Translations under genes and position numbers: made by a program
DNA from: CAKVOD01 sp050872805
GTDB lineage: Bacteria > Bacillota > Clostridia > Christensenellales > UBA1242
Assembly: GCA_050872805.1 (NCBI GenBank)
Contig: JBNMHN010000081.1
Span: forward strand, 1-5,848
Reading direction: 5' to 3'
Length of the DNA stretch: 5,848 nt
The notes under the pieces: generated by a model
The model's database searches: none
Seen by the model: the letters and a program-made list of their open reading frames with translations, nothing else
What the model was told of the DNA's origin: nothing
Part shown: piece after piece, positions 1 through 5,848 of the stretch
How the letters are laid out: every line of letters starts with the position of its first letter
Position numbering within the stretch: the first letter of the stretch is position 1

Positions 1-786
1 CCCTGAGAGGTCGCCAAATTTTTCGCACATCAACTTAGATTTTTGCGGGCGCGATTTTCCTTTAAGGTCAAAGTAGTCGTCACACACACGCGACATCCAC
101 ACATCGACGGGAAAAACTTTTTTGCGGCTGAGACCAAACAGCATAATGCAATCAGCAACTTTTTCTCCGACGCCTTTCATTTTCAATAATTCCGCTTTAG
201 CAACACTGTCGTCACAATTCTTTAAATATTCAAGTTTCTCATCGCTCAAACTTGCGATTGTGTCGACTAGATATTGCGAACGATAGCCACAACCAAATTT
301 TTCAAAGTCGTTTTTCGTAACTTCTTTTAGTGCTTGCAGTGTTGGAAACGCAAAATAATTTTCGCACTTTTCCCCAAAACTCTCACACAGTAGATTGATT
401 GTGCGTTTGATACGCGAAATATTGTTGTTTGCGGAAATTATGAAAGAAACAATCATTTCAAGAAGGTCTTGTTTTGCGATTCTAATACCGCTGCCGAATG
501 AAATGGCTTTTCCTAAAATTGGCGTCTTCACAAGTTCCGACTTTATTATACCATAATCGGTTGCCAAATCAAAGTATTTTTCGTAGTATTTTATATTTTT
601 ACTTTCAATTATTGCGCTTTTCTTGTCGTTTTCGTATACTATAGCCTCATATTTTGACGACTTAACTGTAAAATTTGTAATTTTGTCCTCATATCTAAAC
701 ATTTGTCCACAATCACATATGTGCTTTATTTTGAAGTCGTTTGGCTTAGGTATAATTATTTTATTTTCTTCAATTATGTATTCCAT
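1..786 (-). CDS. ogg: 8-oxoguanine DNA glycosylase, OGG1 family (3' end cut by window edge)
   Basis: This is a base-excision repair enzyme that removes 8-oxoguanine from DNA and nicks the backbone through a Schiff-base lyase step. The reading frame is open from the ATG at 786 to the left edge, giving 262 residues without a stop. Visible landmarks are CGQMFRY (residues 26-32), matching the family's N-terminal CGQCFRW; FIISANNNISRIKR (114-127), matching the OGG SSNNNI motif; FGCGYRSQY (164-172); then the helix-hairpin-helix GVGEKVADC (205-213) and PVDVW (226-230). By alignment the catalytic lysine is K209 and the catalytic aspartate D228, a 19-residue spacing identical to human K249/D268. The fragment ends at FGDLSG, just before the usual YAQQYLF helix, so only a short C-terminal piece is missing. 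Its start overlaps the end of recN by 17 bp and has no clear Shine-Dalgarno, only an A-rich purine tract, so translational coupling to recN is likely. The family call is firm; the substrate is inferred from the family. Confidence 0.93.
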   Translation of the reverse strand, partial: MEYIIEENKIIIPKPNDFKIKHICDCGQMFRYEDKITNFTVKSSKYEAIVYENDKKSAIIESKNIKYYEKYFDLATDYGIIKSELVKTPILGKAISFGSGIRIAKQDLLEMIVSFIISANNNISRIKRTINLLCESFGEKCENYFAFPTLQALKEVTKNDFEKFGCGYRSQYLVDTIASLSDEKLEYLKNCDDSVAKAELLKMKGVGEKVADCIMLFGLSRKKVFPVDVWMSRVCDDYFDLKGKSRPQKSKLMCEKFGDLSG

Positions 787-2473
787 TTTTCTTATTTTTC
801 GTTGCCCATTGTTTCATTTCTTTTGCAAATTCTATTGCGTGAGAACCGATGTTTGCGCCGCCTGAGAGGCGCGCTATTTCACTCAGGCTTTCTTGCTCAT
901 TTTGCAAATTTAGTTGTGTGTAGGTTTTGCCGTCCTTTTCAAATTTTTCGATTTTATAGAGGTGGTCTGCCATTGCGACGATTTGCGGCAAGTGCGAAAT
1001 TGTGATGACTTGGCAGGTGGTTGCAATTTTGTTTAATTTGATTGCGATTGTTTGCCCGATGTGCCCACTGATACCCGCGTCGATTTCGTCATAGACTTGC
1101 GTGCCGATATTGTTCAGTTTTGCGAGGCTACTTTTGAAGGCCAACATAAAGCGCGAGAGTTCGCCGCCGCTGATGATTTTGGAAAGTTCCTTGACGGGTT
1201 CACCTGCGTTTGCTGAAAACATAAATGTAACTTTGTCAAGCCCGTTTGCTGCAAGTGTTTGCTCATCAAATGATGACTGCATGTCGACGACAAATTGCGA
1301 CTTTTCCATCCCGAGTTCTTTGAGTTCGCGCAAGATGTCTTTTTCAAGGACTCTAGCAAACTTGTTTCGCGCGGCGGTCAATTTTTCGCCGATTAATTTC
1401 AGTTCGTTCAATTTACTTGAAAGTTCGGTATTTAATTTAATAATCGTTTGCTCGGCATTAATTAAATTGCTAAGTTCGATTTCGGCGTCGTCTTTTGCTT
1501 TCAGCACGTCGTCGATTGTCGCGCCGTATTTGCGCTTTAGCATTTTGATTGCGTCGAGGCGCGCGTCCACTTTTGCAAATTCGTCTGCGTCAAAGTCGCA
1601 CGCTTCCGCCTTATTCCCTAAACTCGTTGAGAGGTCGTCGATTTCGGCGTCAAGCGAATATAATCTATCCACAATTTCTTGCATTGTCGGGTCGATATTG
1701 ACGATTGAACTTATTTTGTTTCGCGCACTTGACACGGCAAGGCGCGCACCGTATTCGTCGCCGTCTAGCGCTTGACGCGCAATGAGGTAGGCTTCCTTTA
1801 ACCTTTCAGCATTTGCCATAATATCTTTTTGCGCAGTCAAACTTTCATCTTCGCCCACTTGCGGCGAAATTGAGTTTATTTCATTTATTTGGAAATTTAG
1901 AAAGTCGATTTTCTTTGCACGCGTACTTTCATCCCCGCCCAAAGCATTGATTTGATTTTTTATTTCGCGGCACTCACTTAGTTTTTCGTTAAATTTTTCA
2001 ATTAGTTGAAAAACTTCATCCCCGCCAAATTCGTCGAGTACTTGCAGGTGTCTTTTTTCGTCGAGCAAATTTGCGTGTTCAAACTGCCCATAGACATCGC
2101 AAAGCAAGATTGTCAAACGCTTTAGCATTGAAAGAGTTTGCGGAACGCCGTTCACCTTGATTTCATTTTTGCCGTCGACGCTCATTTTGCGGACGATTAT
2201 CAAGGTATCCTCTTGTTCTACATCCATTTCTTTTAGTATGTTTGCAAGTTTTTCGGTCATTTGGACGTCAAACTCAAGCGTAACTTTTGCAAAATCTTGC
2301 CCGTTTCTTATCAAACTTTTGTCCGCACGCGAGCCGAGCGCGAAGCAAAGTGCGTTGATGATTATACTTTTCCCTGCCCCTGTTTCCCCACTCAAAACGT
2401 TTAAACCGCTTTCAAACTCAATGTATTGCTCTTGAATTAGTGCGATATTCTCAATTTTTATTGATTTTATCAT
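770..2473 (-). CDS. recN: DNA repair protein RecN (SMC-like ATPase)
   Basis: RecN is a cytoplasmic SMC/ABC-type ATPase that gathers at double-strand breaks and promotes recombinational repair. The 567-residue length is normal for the family. In order: an N-terminal ATPase half starting MIKSIKIENIALI, with Walker A GETGAGKS at 29-36 (K35); a Q-loop region DVYGQFEHANLLD at 126-138, where the common form is DIHGQHEH; a long charged helical middle, about 153-400, expected to form the antiparallel coiled coil and containing the family's LKRKYG (312-317); then the C-terminal half with signature ISGGELSR (434-441), Walker B VYDEIDAGISG (460-470) and H-loop TISHLPQ (491-497). All ATPase motifs are intact. 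The ATG at 2473 follows GGGGTGA with about 6-7 nt spacing and matches family N-termini. The gene has its own predicted promoter in the 96-bp gap upstream. I saw no LexA-type box (CGAAC-N4-GTTCG) there, so SOS control is not evident from sequence. The 3' end overlaps the OGG glycosylase gene. Confidence 0.97.
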   Translation of the reverse strand: MIKSIKIENIALIQEQYIEFESGLNVLSGETGAGKSIIINALCFALGSRADKSLIRNGQDFAKVTLEFDVQMTEKLANILKEMDVEQEDTLIIVRKMSVDGKNEIKVNGVPQTLSMLKRLTILLCDVYGQFEHANLLDEKRHLQVLDEFGGDEVFQLIEKFNEKLSECREIKNQINALGGDESTRAKKIDFLNFQINEINSISPQVGEDESLTAQKDIMANAERLKEAYLIARQALDGDEYGARLAVSSARNKISSIVNIDPTMQEIVDRLYSLDAEIDDLSTSLGNKAEACDFDADEFAKVDARLDAIKMLKRKYGATIDDVLKAKDDAEIELSNLINAEQTIIKLNTELSSKLNELKLIGEKLTAARNKFARVLEKDILRELKELGMEKSQFVVDMQSSFDEQTLAANGLDKVTFMFSANAGEPVKELSKIISGGELSRFMLAFKSSLAKLNNIGTQVYDEIDAGISGHIGQTIAIKLNKIATTCQVITISHLPQIVAMADHLYKIEKFEKDGKTYTQLNLQNEQESLSEIARLSGGANIGSHAIEFAKEMKQWATKNKKNGIHN

Positions 2474-2480
2474 TTGGTTT

Positions 2481-2486
2481 CACCCC
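2481..2486 (-). promoter_or_regulatory. Ribosome binding site of recN
   Basis: The minus strand reads GGGGTGA followed by AACCAA and the ATG at 2473. This differs by one base from the GAGGTGA core of the Shine-Dalgarno consensus, with 6-7 nt spacing. It supports the chosen recN start. Confidence 0.75.
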
Positions 2487-2503
2487 AAAATTAGAAATTT
2501 TGT

Positions 2504-2539
2504 TTTAATTATTATATCACAATATAAAAAAATAGGCAA
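2504..2539 (-). promoter_or_regulatory. Predicted sigma-A-type promoter of recN-ogg
   Basis: On the minus strand, TTGCCT (2539-2534) is followed by exactly 17 bp and a perfect TATAAT (2516-2511). A TG one base before the -10 box makes it an extended -10 (TGATATAAT). The expected start is near 2504, leaving a leader of about 30 nt before the recN ATG. The -35 hexamer lies inside the downstream arm of the terminator hairpin of the preceding gene. The boxes are seen directly; activity is inference. Confidence 0.75.
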
Positions 2540-2560
2540 CTATTTCTAGTTGTCTATTTT
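2523..2560 (-). terminator. Rho-independent terminator of the lipoprotein gene
   Basis: It begins 9 bp past the lipoprotein stop codon. On the minus strand AAAATAG-A-CAACTA (2560-2547) pairs with TAGTTG-C-CTATTTT (2542-2529) around a GAAA tetraloop, and is followed by T-rich sequence: seven consecutive T from 2532 to 2526, then TATAT-like bases. The stem is 14 positions with a single A/C mismatch. In plus-strand RNA that position would be a G-U pair, but the T-tract on that side is only four bases and no plus-strand gene arrives here, so minus-strand use is the natural reading. Confidence 0.88.
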
Positions 2561-2569
2561 CAATTTACA

Positions 2570-4237
2570 CTATTTCAAGTATTTGCCGAGATGTGTTTGG
2601 TAGATTGTAATCTTTTTGCCGTCACGAAGTTGGTCAATCAACTTTTCTTGTTGGACATTGTAGTCACTTGTTGTAACTTTAGAGATAAACAAATCTAGCA
2701 TATTTTTTGTGCTTGAAGACTTCAATTTCGTGTTTTCAAGGTCTTGAATTGTTGTTGCGTCGATATTGTCGTTTGCGTTAATTGGAGCGCCAGTATACAT
2801 AATAATGTGCGCGCCATATTGAGTGTAGACAAGTCTTGAATAAGTGCCGACTTGGCCAGTTTTTTGCAAGTCTCTTGAAGCGGTTGCAAATTCTTCGACC
2901 ATAGAGTCATATTCTTCGTCGAGCGGAATTGCATAGTCATAGTCTCTTGTGAGGAATGAACTTTCGCTCGTGTACTTATAGATTAGGTCAGTGAACGCAT
3001 TGATTTTTGCATTTGCGTCAGAGCCATACACTGCAAGTGTTGAATCGACTTCAGCAAGCACGGCTTCCGCGGATTTTACGACTTTAGTGTCGTTGCCTTC
3101 ACTATCTCTTGCGGTTGCTGTGAGGGAAGCACGCAATGTTTCGACATTAGCGTCCTTTTCCGCTTCGGTGATGATGCCTTTTTTCACTTGGTTTTCCCAT
3201 TCAGTGATTTGGGCTTTTTGCTCATCGGTATAGCCGATTAGCAAGTGGCTGACATAGAACCAACCTTGTGTTGGGTGGTAGTAGACACTTGTAGCGTCCG
3301 ACTTCATTGCGTTGTTATAGGCAGTGACGTCATTACCGTACAATTCTTTTTGCCCTTTCATCGTTGCTTTGTAGGTATCAAGCACTTGTTCAGCTGAGAC
3401 GGTATACGCTTTTTCAAATGTGTTTTGATATTTTTCAATATATTTATTATCGACTTGGATGTCATATACTCTTTGGAGTTCTCTTTCAAAGATTGCCCAC
3501 GAAGAATTGTCCTTGAAATTCTTGTAACTTTCGTTAGTTTTCAAGTCTTTGACAAATCTTTTCATTTCTTCTTCTTGAAGCCCGTCGCTATATTCAGTCA
3601 ACTTTGATTTTACTGCACCAACTGATGTAAAACCTTTGGTACTTTCTTCACCTGCTTGCCAAAAATATGATTTGAACGGATTTGGGTTGACGATGGTGTC
3701 GACGCGTGAGTCGTCCTCTTTTTCTACTTTGACGAGTTCACCATTTTTGACGATGTAGTCGTGCTCAAACTCACTTCTTGTGGCAAAACTACTTGATTCG
3801 CTTGAGGATGCATCTTCTTCATCTTCCGCTTCAAGTCCCCAATCGGAATAGATTGCGTCTTTATATGAGTCCATTTTTTCATACACGTAGTCGTAAACGG
3901 CAGTCCAGCAGTCGTTGATTTCAGCCGTTGTGAGGGCGTTCCCTTCAATACCTTTGAGGTGGTTGACAATCAATTTTCTGTTTATTATCATATCAAGCAC
4001 TTTTTCGGCTGCTTCTTTGGTTGTTGAACCATTTTGCACGTACGAACTAGCGTAGTTTGAATAATAAATCAAAAACTCTTCCATTGACACGGTCAATGTG
4101 TTTTTGTCGTCAAGTTTAACTTGCGCGACTGTTTGACTCATATATTTTGTTTGGTTGTCGGTCACGAGTGAGCAGCCACTAAAGACAGTGAGCGTGAACA
4201 CGAGGACTGCGACAATTAGGTAGTTTAATTTATTCAC
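2570..4237 (-). CDS. Lipoprotein with parvulin-type peptidyl-prolyl isomerase domain (PrsA/SurA-like foldase)
   Basis: A likely exported membrane-anchored chaperone that helps secreted proteins fold outside the membrane. I start it at the GTG at 4237: it has GGAG 7 nt upstream, lies downstream of a good promoter, and gives a clean signal peptide. An in-frame TTG at 4279 would add 14 residues but falls almost on the predicted transcript start. The 555-residue product opens with a short basic N-terminus, a hydrophobic stretch (about residues 6-19) and lipobox VFSGC, with lipidated C22. Residues 30-125 resemble a SurA/PrsA N-terminal helical region. Residues 135-150 are acidic and serine-rich, probably disordered. 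Parvulin hallmarks are YVSHLLI (328-334) and, far downstream, VEEFATASRDLQKTG (447-461) and QYGAHIIMYTG (473-483). Histidines 331 and 477 match the two conserved parvulin histidines, but the GGDLGW strand is not recognisable and about 50 extra residues (roughly 341-388) interrupt the domain. At 555 residues it is much longer than PrsA (about 290). Nine of its 12 arginines use AGA, unlike its neighbours. A foldase or holdase role is likely; isomerase activity is uncertain. Confidence 0.85.
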   Translation of the reverse strand: MNKLNYLIVAVLVFTLTVFSGCSLVTDNQTKYMSQTVAQVKLDDKNTLTVSMEEFLIYYSNYASSYVQNGSTTKEAAEKVLDMIINRKLIVNHLKGIEGNALTTAEINDCWTAVYDYVYEKMDSYKDAIYSDWGLEAEDEEDASSSESSSFATRSEFEHDYIVKNGELVKVEKEDDSRVDTIVNPNPFKSYFWQAGEESTKGFTSVGAVKSKLTEYSDGLQEEEMKRFVKDLKTNESYKNFKDNSSWAIFERELQRVYDIQVDNKYIEKYQNTFEKAYTVSAEQVLDTYKATMKGQKELYGNDVTAYNNAMKSDATSVYYHPTQGWFYVSHLLIGYTDEQKAQITEWENQVKKGIITEAEKDANVETLRASLTATARDSEGNDTKVVKSAEAVLAEVDSTLAVYGSDANAKINAFTDLIYKYTSESSFLTRDYDYAIPLDEEYDSMVEEFATASRDLQKTGQVGTYSRLVYTQYGAHIIMYTGAPINANDNIDATTIQDLENTKLKSSSTKNMLDLFISKVTTSDYNVQQEKLIDQLRDGKKITIYQTHLGKYLK

Positions 4238-4244
4238 AATGTAT

Positions 4245-4248
4245 CTCC
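4245..4248 (-). promoter_or_regulatory. Ribosome binding site deciding the GTG start of the lipoprotein
   Basis: GGAG on the minus strand, followed by ATACATT (7 nt) and the GTG at 4237. The longer in-frame candidate start at 4279 has no comparable site, so this decides the start. Confidence 0.7.
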
Positions 4249-4280
4249 ATATTAGTTTTGCGGGTACATTTCCGCACAAA

Positions 4281-4321
4281 GTTTGCTATGATTATATCAA
4301 ATCTTTTCCAAAAAAGCAAAC
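4281..4321. repeat. 7-bp inverted repeat flanking the lipoprotein promoter
   Basis: GTTTGCT (4281-4287) and its exact reverse complement AGCAAAC (4315-4321) are separated by 27 bp. One arm covers the -35 box and the other the predicted transcription start, so the pair brackets the core promoter. It could be a pair of regulator half-sites or chance in an A+T-rich gap. Confidence 0.4.
4284..4319 (-). promoter_or_regulatory. Predicted sigma-A-type promoter of the lipoprotein gene
   Basis: On the minus strand, TTGCTT (4319-4314), a 17-bp spacer, then TATAAT (4296-4291) preceded by TGA, making an extended -10 box. The expected start near 4284 gives a leader of about 47 nt before the GTG. The -35 box begins about 15 bp past the mfd stop codon. 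I see no convincing mfd terminator in between, so read-through from mfd may add to expression. Confidence 0.72.
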
Positions 4322-4334
4322 GATTGAACTACAA

Positions 4335-5848
4335 TTATTTTGCAATTTTGACATTTTTTAGTATATTATCAAGGTTTGTCATTATTTTGTCGTTTTGGTT
4401 GAATACGACGTGGTAGTATTGCCCAAATTTTTCGGTGCGTGTGTTTGGAATTGTAAACTCTGGTTCGCTTTCAAGCTCAATAAAATTTTTGCCATTTTGC
4501 TTCATTGTTATACGGCGGGCGCCGTGCGATTTTAGGATATTTTTGACGCACGCGATTTTTGCTAGGTTGATTGTGGCTTGCGGAACGGCGCCGTAGCTAA
4601 AGCGCAATTTTTCCATTTGCGTTTCAAACTCTGTTTCGCTAGAAAGTTTTGATATGATGTCAATAATTTCCATTTTCGCGCTTTGCGAATTGATATAATA
4701 ATCAGGAATTTCCGCTTGGATGTCGATGTCGACTTTGGTGTCGACTTCTGCTTTTTCTTCCTTCCCTTTCAATGTTGCAATGACTTGTTCAAGGAGTTTG
4801 CAGTACATATCGTACCCGACTTTTTCAAGGTGTCCGCTTTGTTTTTCGCCGAGGACTGTTCCTGCACCGCGCAATTCTAAGTCGCGCATTGCAATTTTGA
4901 AGCCGCTGCCAAGTTCGGTGTATTCTTGCATTGCTTGTAGGCGCTTTTGCCCTTCTTCGCTGAGCGCTTTAAATGCGCTGAATGTAAAGTAGGCGTACGC
5001 TTGTGCGCTTGAGCGCCCGACTCTGCCACGCAGTTGATAGAGTTGGCTCAAACCAAATTTATCGGCGTCCACGACAATCATTGTGTTTGCGTTTGGTAGG
5101 TCGATGCCGTTTTCAATCAAGGTTGTTGCGACTAGAATGTCAATTTTGCAGTCAAAGACGTCTTTCATCGTGTTTTCTAGTTGTTCTTTTTTCATTTGCC
5201 CGTGCGCGTAACCGATGCGCGCTTGCGGCAGGAGTTCGCGCAAACTGTGGACGTAATCTTCAAGTCCTTCGACGCGGTTTTTGACAATCAAAATTTGTCC
5301 GCCACGCGCAAGTTCGCGGTTGACGGCTGTTAGCACGACGGCGTTTGAGTACTCGCAAATGGTTGTTTGGACGGCTTTGCGCATTTGCGGTGCGGTCGCG
5401 ATTGTTGAGATGTCGCGGATGCCGACAAGTGACATATGCAGGGTGCGCGGGATAGGTGTGGCGGACATTGAAAGGACGTCTATATTATGTTTCAGTTTCT
5501 TTATTCTTTCCTTATCTTTGACGCCAAGTTTTTGCTCCTCGTCACAAATGAGAAGTCCTAAATTTTTATACGCGATTTTTTCGTTTAAAACTTTTTGCGT
5601 GCCGATTAGTAGGTCTATTTCGCCTTTGGCGAGTTTTCCGATGATTGCGTTTTGCTCGCTTGGCGTTTTGAATCTATTTAGCACGGCGATTTTGACGCCA
5701 AAACCGCTAAAGCGTGCGACGGCTGACTTGTAGTGTTGCTCGCTCAAAATGGTAGTTGGCGCAAGGAAAACAACTTGCTTGCCGTTGTCGATTGCAATCA
5801 TTGCGGCGCGAAATGCAACTTCGGTTTTGCCGTAGCCGACGTCACCAC
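4335..5848 (-). CDS. mfd: Transcription-repair coupling factor Mfd, C-terminal part (5' end outside window)
   Basis: Mfd is a DNA translocase that pushes stalled RNA polymerase off DNA and recruits the UvrAB excision machinery. The frame is open to the right edge; the first full codon is at 5846, leaving 503 residues of a protein usually near 1,100-1,200. The fragment begins at Walker A GDVGYGKTE (1-9), then APTTILSEQHY (29-39), IGTQKVL (81-87), the DEEQ box (102-105, here DEEQKLGV where DEEQRFGV is common), and MSATPIPRTL (127-136). The second RecA-like lobe has GGQILIVKNRVE (182-193, the TRG-type region), AHGQMKKEQLE (214-224), TTLIENGIDLPNANT (241-255) and QLRGRVGRS (271-279). Next come GSGFKIAMRDLELRGAG (313-329) and GEKQSGH (333-339), which follow the helicase core in Mfd and RecG, and a C-terminal D7-type domain (about 380-480, with IPDYYI and FSYGAVP). 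Order and linkage to D7 distinguish Mfd from RecG. An unusual point is ENGIDLP, where Mfd usually has ETGIDIP. It ends in TAA 97 bp before the lipoprotein start. Confidence 0.96.
   Translation of the reverse strand, partial: GDVGYGKTEVAFRAAMIAIDNGKQVVFLAPTTILSEQHYKSAVARFSGFGVKIAVLNRFKTPSEQNAIIGKLAKGEIDLLIGTQKVLNEKIAYKNLGLLICDEEQKLGVKDKERIKKLKHNIDVLSMSATPIPRTLHMSLVGIRDISTIATAPQMRKAVQTTICEYSNAVVLTAVNRELARGGQILIVKNRVEGLEDYVHSLRELLPQARIGYAHGQMKKEQLENTMKDVFDCKIDILVATTLIENGIDLPNANTMIVVDADKFGLSQLYQLRGRVGRSSAQAYAYFTFSAFKALSEEGQKRLQAMQEYTELGSGFKIAMRDLELRGAGTVLGEKQSGHLEKVGYDMYCKLLEQVIATLKGKEEKAEVDTKVDIDIQAEIPDYYINSQSAKMEIIDIISKLSSETEFETQMEKLRFSYGAVPQATINLAKIACVKNILKSHGARRITMKQNGKNFIELESEPEFTIPNTRTEKFGQYYHVVFNQNDKIMTNLDNILKNVKIAK

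Noticed and set aside
623..1005. Plus-strand open frames opposite ogg and the end of recN
   Set aside because: They lie antisense to two well-recognised genes, have no ribosome binding site, and their products are hydrophobic low-complexity shadows without family motifs.
1101..1775. 224-codon plus-strand open frame opposite recN
   Set aside because: It is long only because the minus-strand recN codons rarely create stops in this frame. The translation is serine/alanine-rich with no motif, and recN is unambiguous on the other strand.
2474..2533. LexA/SOS operator upstream of recN
   Set aside because: recN is SOS-controlled in some bacteria, but no CGAAC-N4-GTTCG-like or CTGT-N8-ACAG-like box is visible in the gap.
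4238..4279. Upstream TTG start adding 14 residues to the lipoprotein
   Set aside because: It lies almost on the predicted transcription start, lacks a Shine-Dalgarno site, and would spoil the signal peptide. The GTG at 4237 has both a good site and spacing.
4300..4334. Possible mfd terminator near the T-run after its stop codon
   Set aside because: The only hairpin is five A/T-rich pairs (CTTTT/AAAAG) around a tiny loop with no following T-tract, too weak to call.
5281..5733. 150-codon plus-strand open frame opposite mfd
   Set aside because: Antisense shadow of conserved Mfd helicase motifs; no ribosome binding site or recognisable domain.
1..5848. Mobile element, CRISPR array, tRNA or other RNA gene
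   Set aside because: No transposase or integrase motifs, regularly spaced repeats or tRNA-like cloverleaf were seen; coding sequence fills all but two gaps of under 100 bp.

Overview
The window is a piece of a bacterial chromosome on which every supportable gene is read from the minus strand. Lipobox-type export, Shine-Dalgarno sites, A+T-rich sigma-A-like promoters and the gene set (Mfd, a PrsA-like parvulin lipoprotein, RecN, a bacterial OGG-type glycosylase) suggest a low-to-moderate-GC Firmicute, probably an anaerobic Clostridia-type or uncultured gut lineage. That placement is inference; no rRNA or lineage-specific marker is present.

In order of transcription (right to left): (1) the C-terminal part of mfd, the transcription-repair coupling factor, enters from the right edge at its Walker A motif and ends at 4335. 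(2) After a 97-bp gap holding a good promoter comes a 555-residue lipoprotein, starting at a GTG at 4237. It has a parvulin-type (PrsA/SurA-like) peptidyl-prolyl isomerase domain split by an insertion. (3) A 96-bp gap carries a strong hairpin terminator for the lipoprotein gene, and overlapping it a promoter for recN. (4) recN (2473-770) is complete. (5) An 8-oxoguanine DNA glycosylase of the OGG1 family starts inside the end of recN (17-bp overlap) and runs off the left edge just before its C-terminus.

Three of the four genes act in DNA repair: Mfd clears stalled RNA polymerase and recruits excision repair, RecN acts in double-strand break repair, and OGG removes oxidised guanine. recN and ogg look like one translationally coupled unit with its own promoter. 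The lipoprotein gene has its own promoter and terminator, sits between the repair genes, and differs from them in arginine codon use.

There is no mobile element, CRISPR array, RNA gene or convincing unknown system here; it is an ordinary core-genome region. The most notable signals are at the composition and regulatory level: no GATC (and almost no CATG) in 5.8 kb, a recN promoter whose -35 box lies in the preceding terminator hairpin, and an inverted repeat around the lipoprotein promoter. No gene-free stretch exceeds 100 bp.
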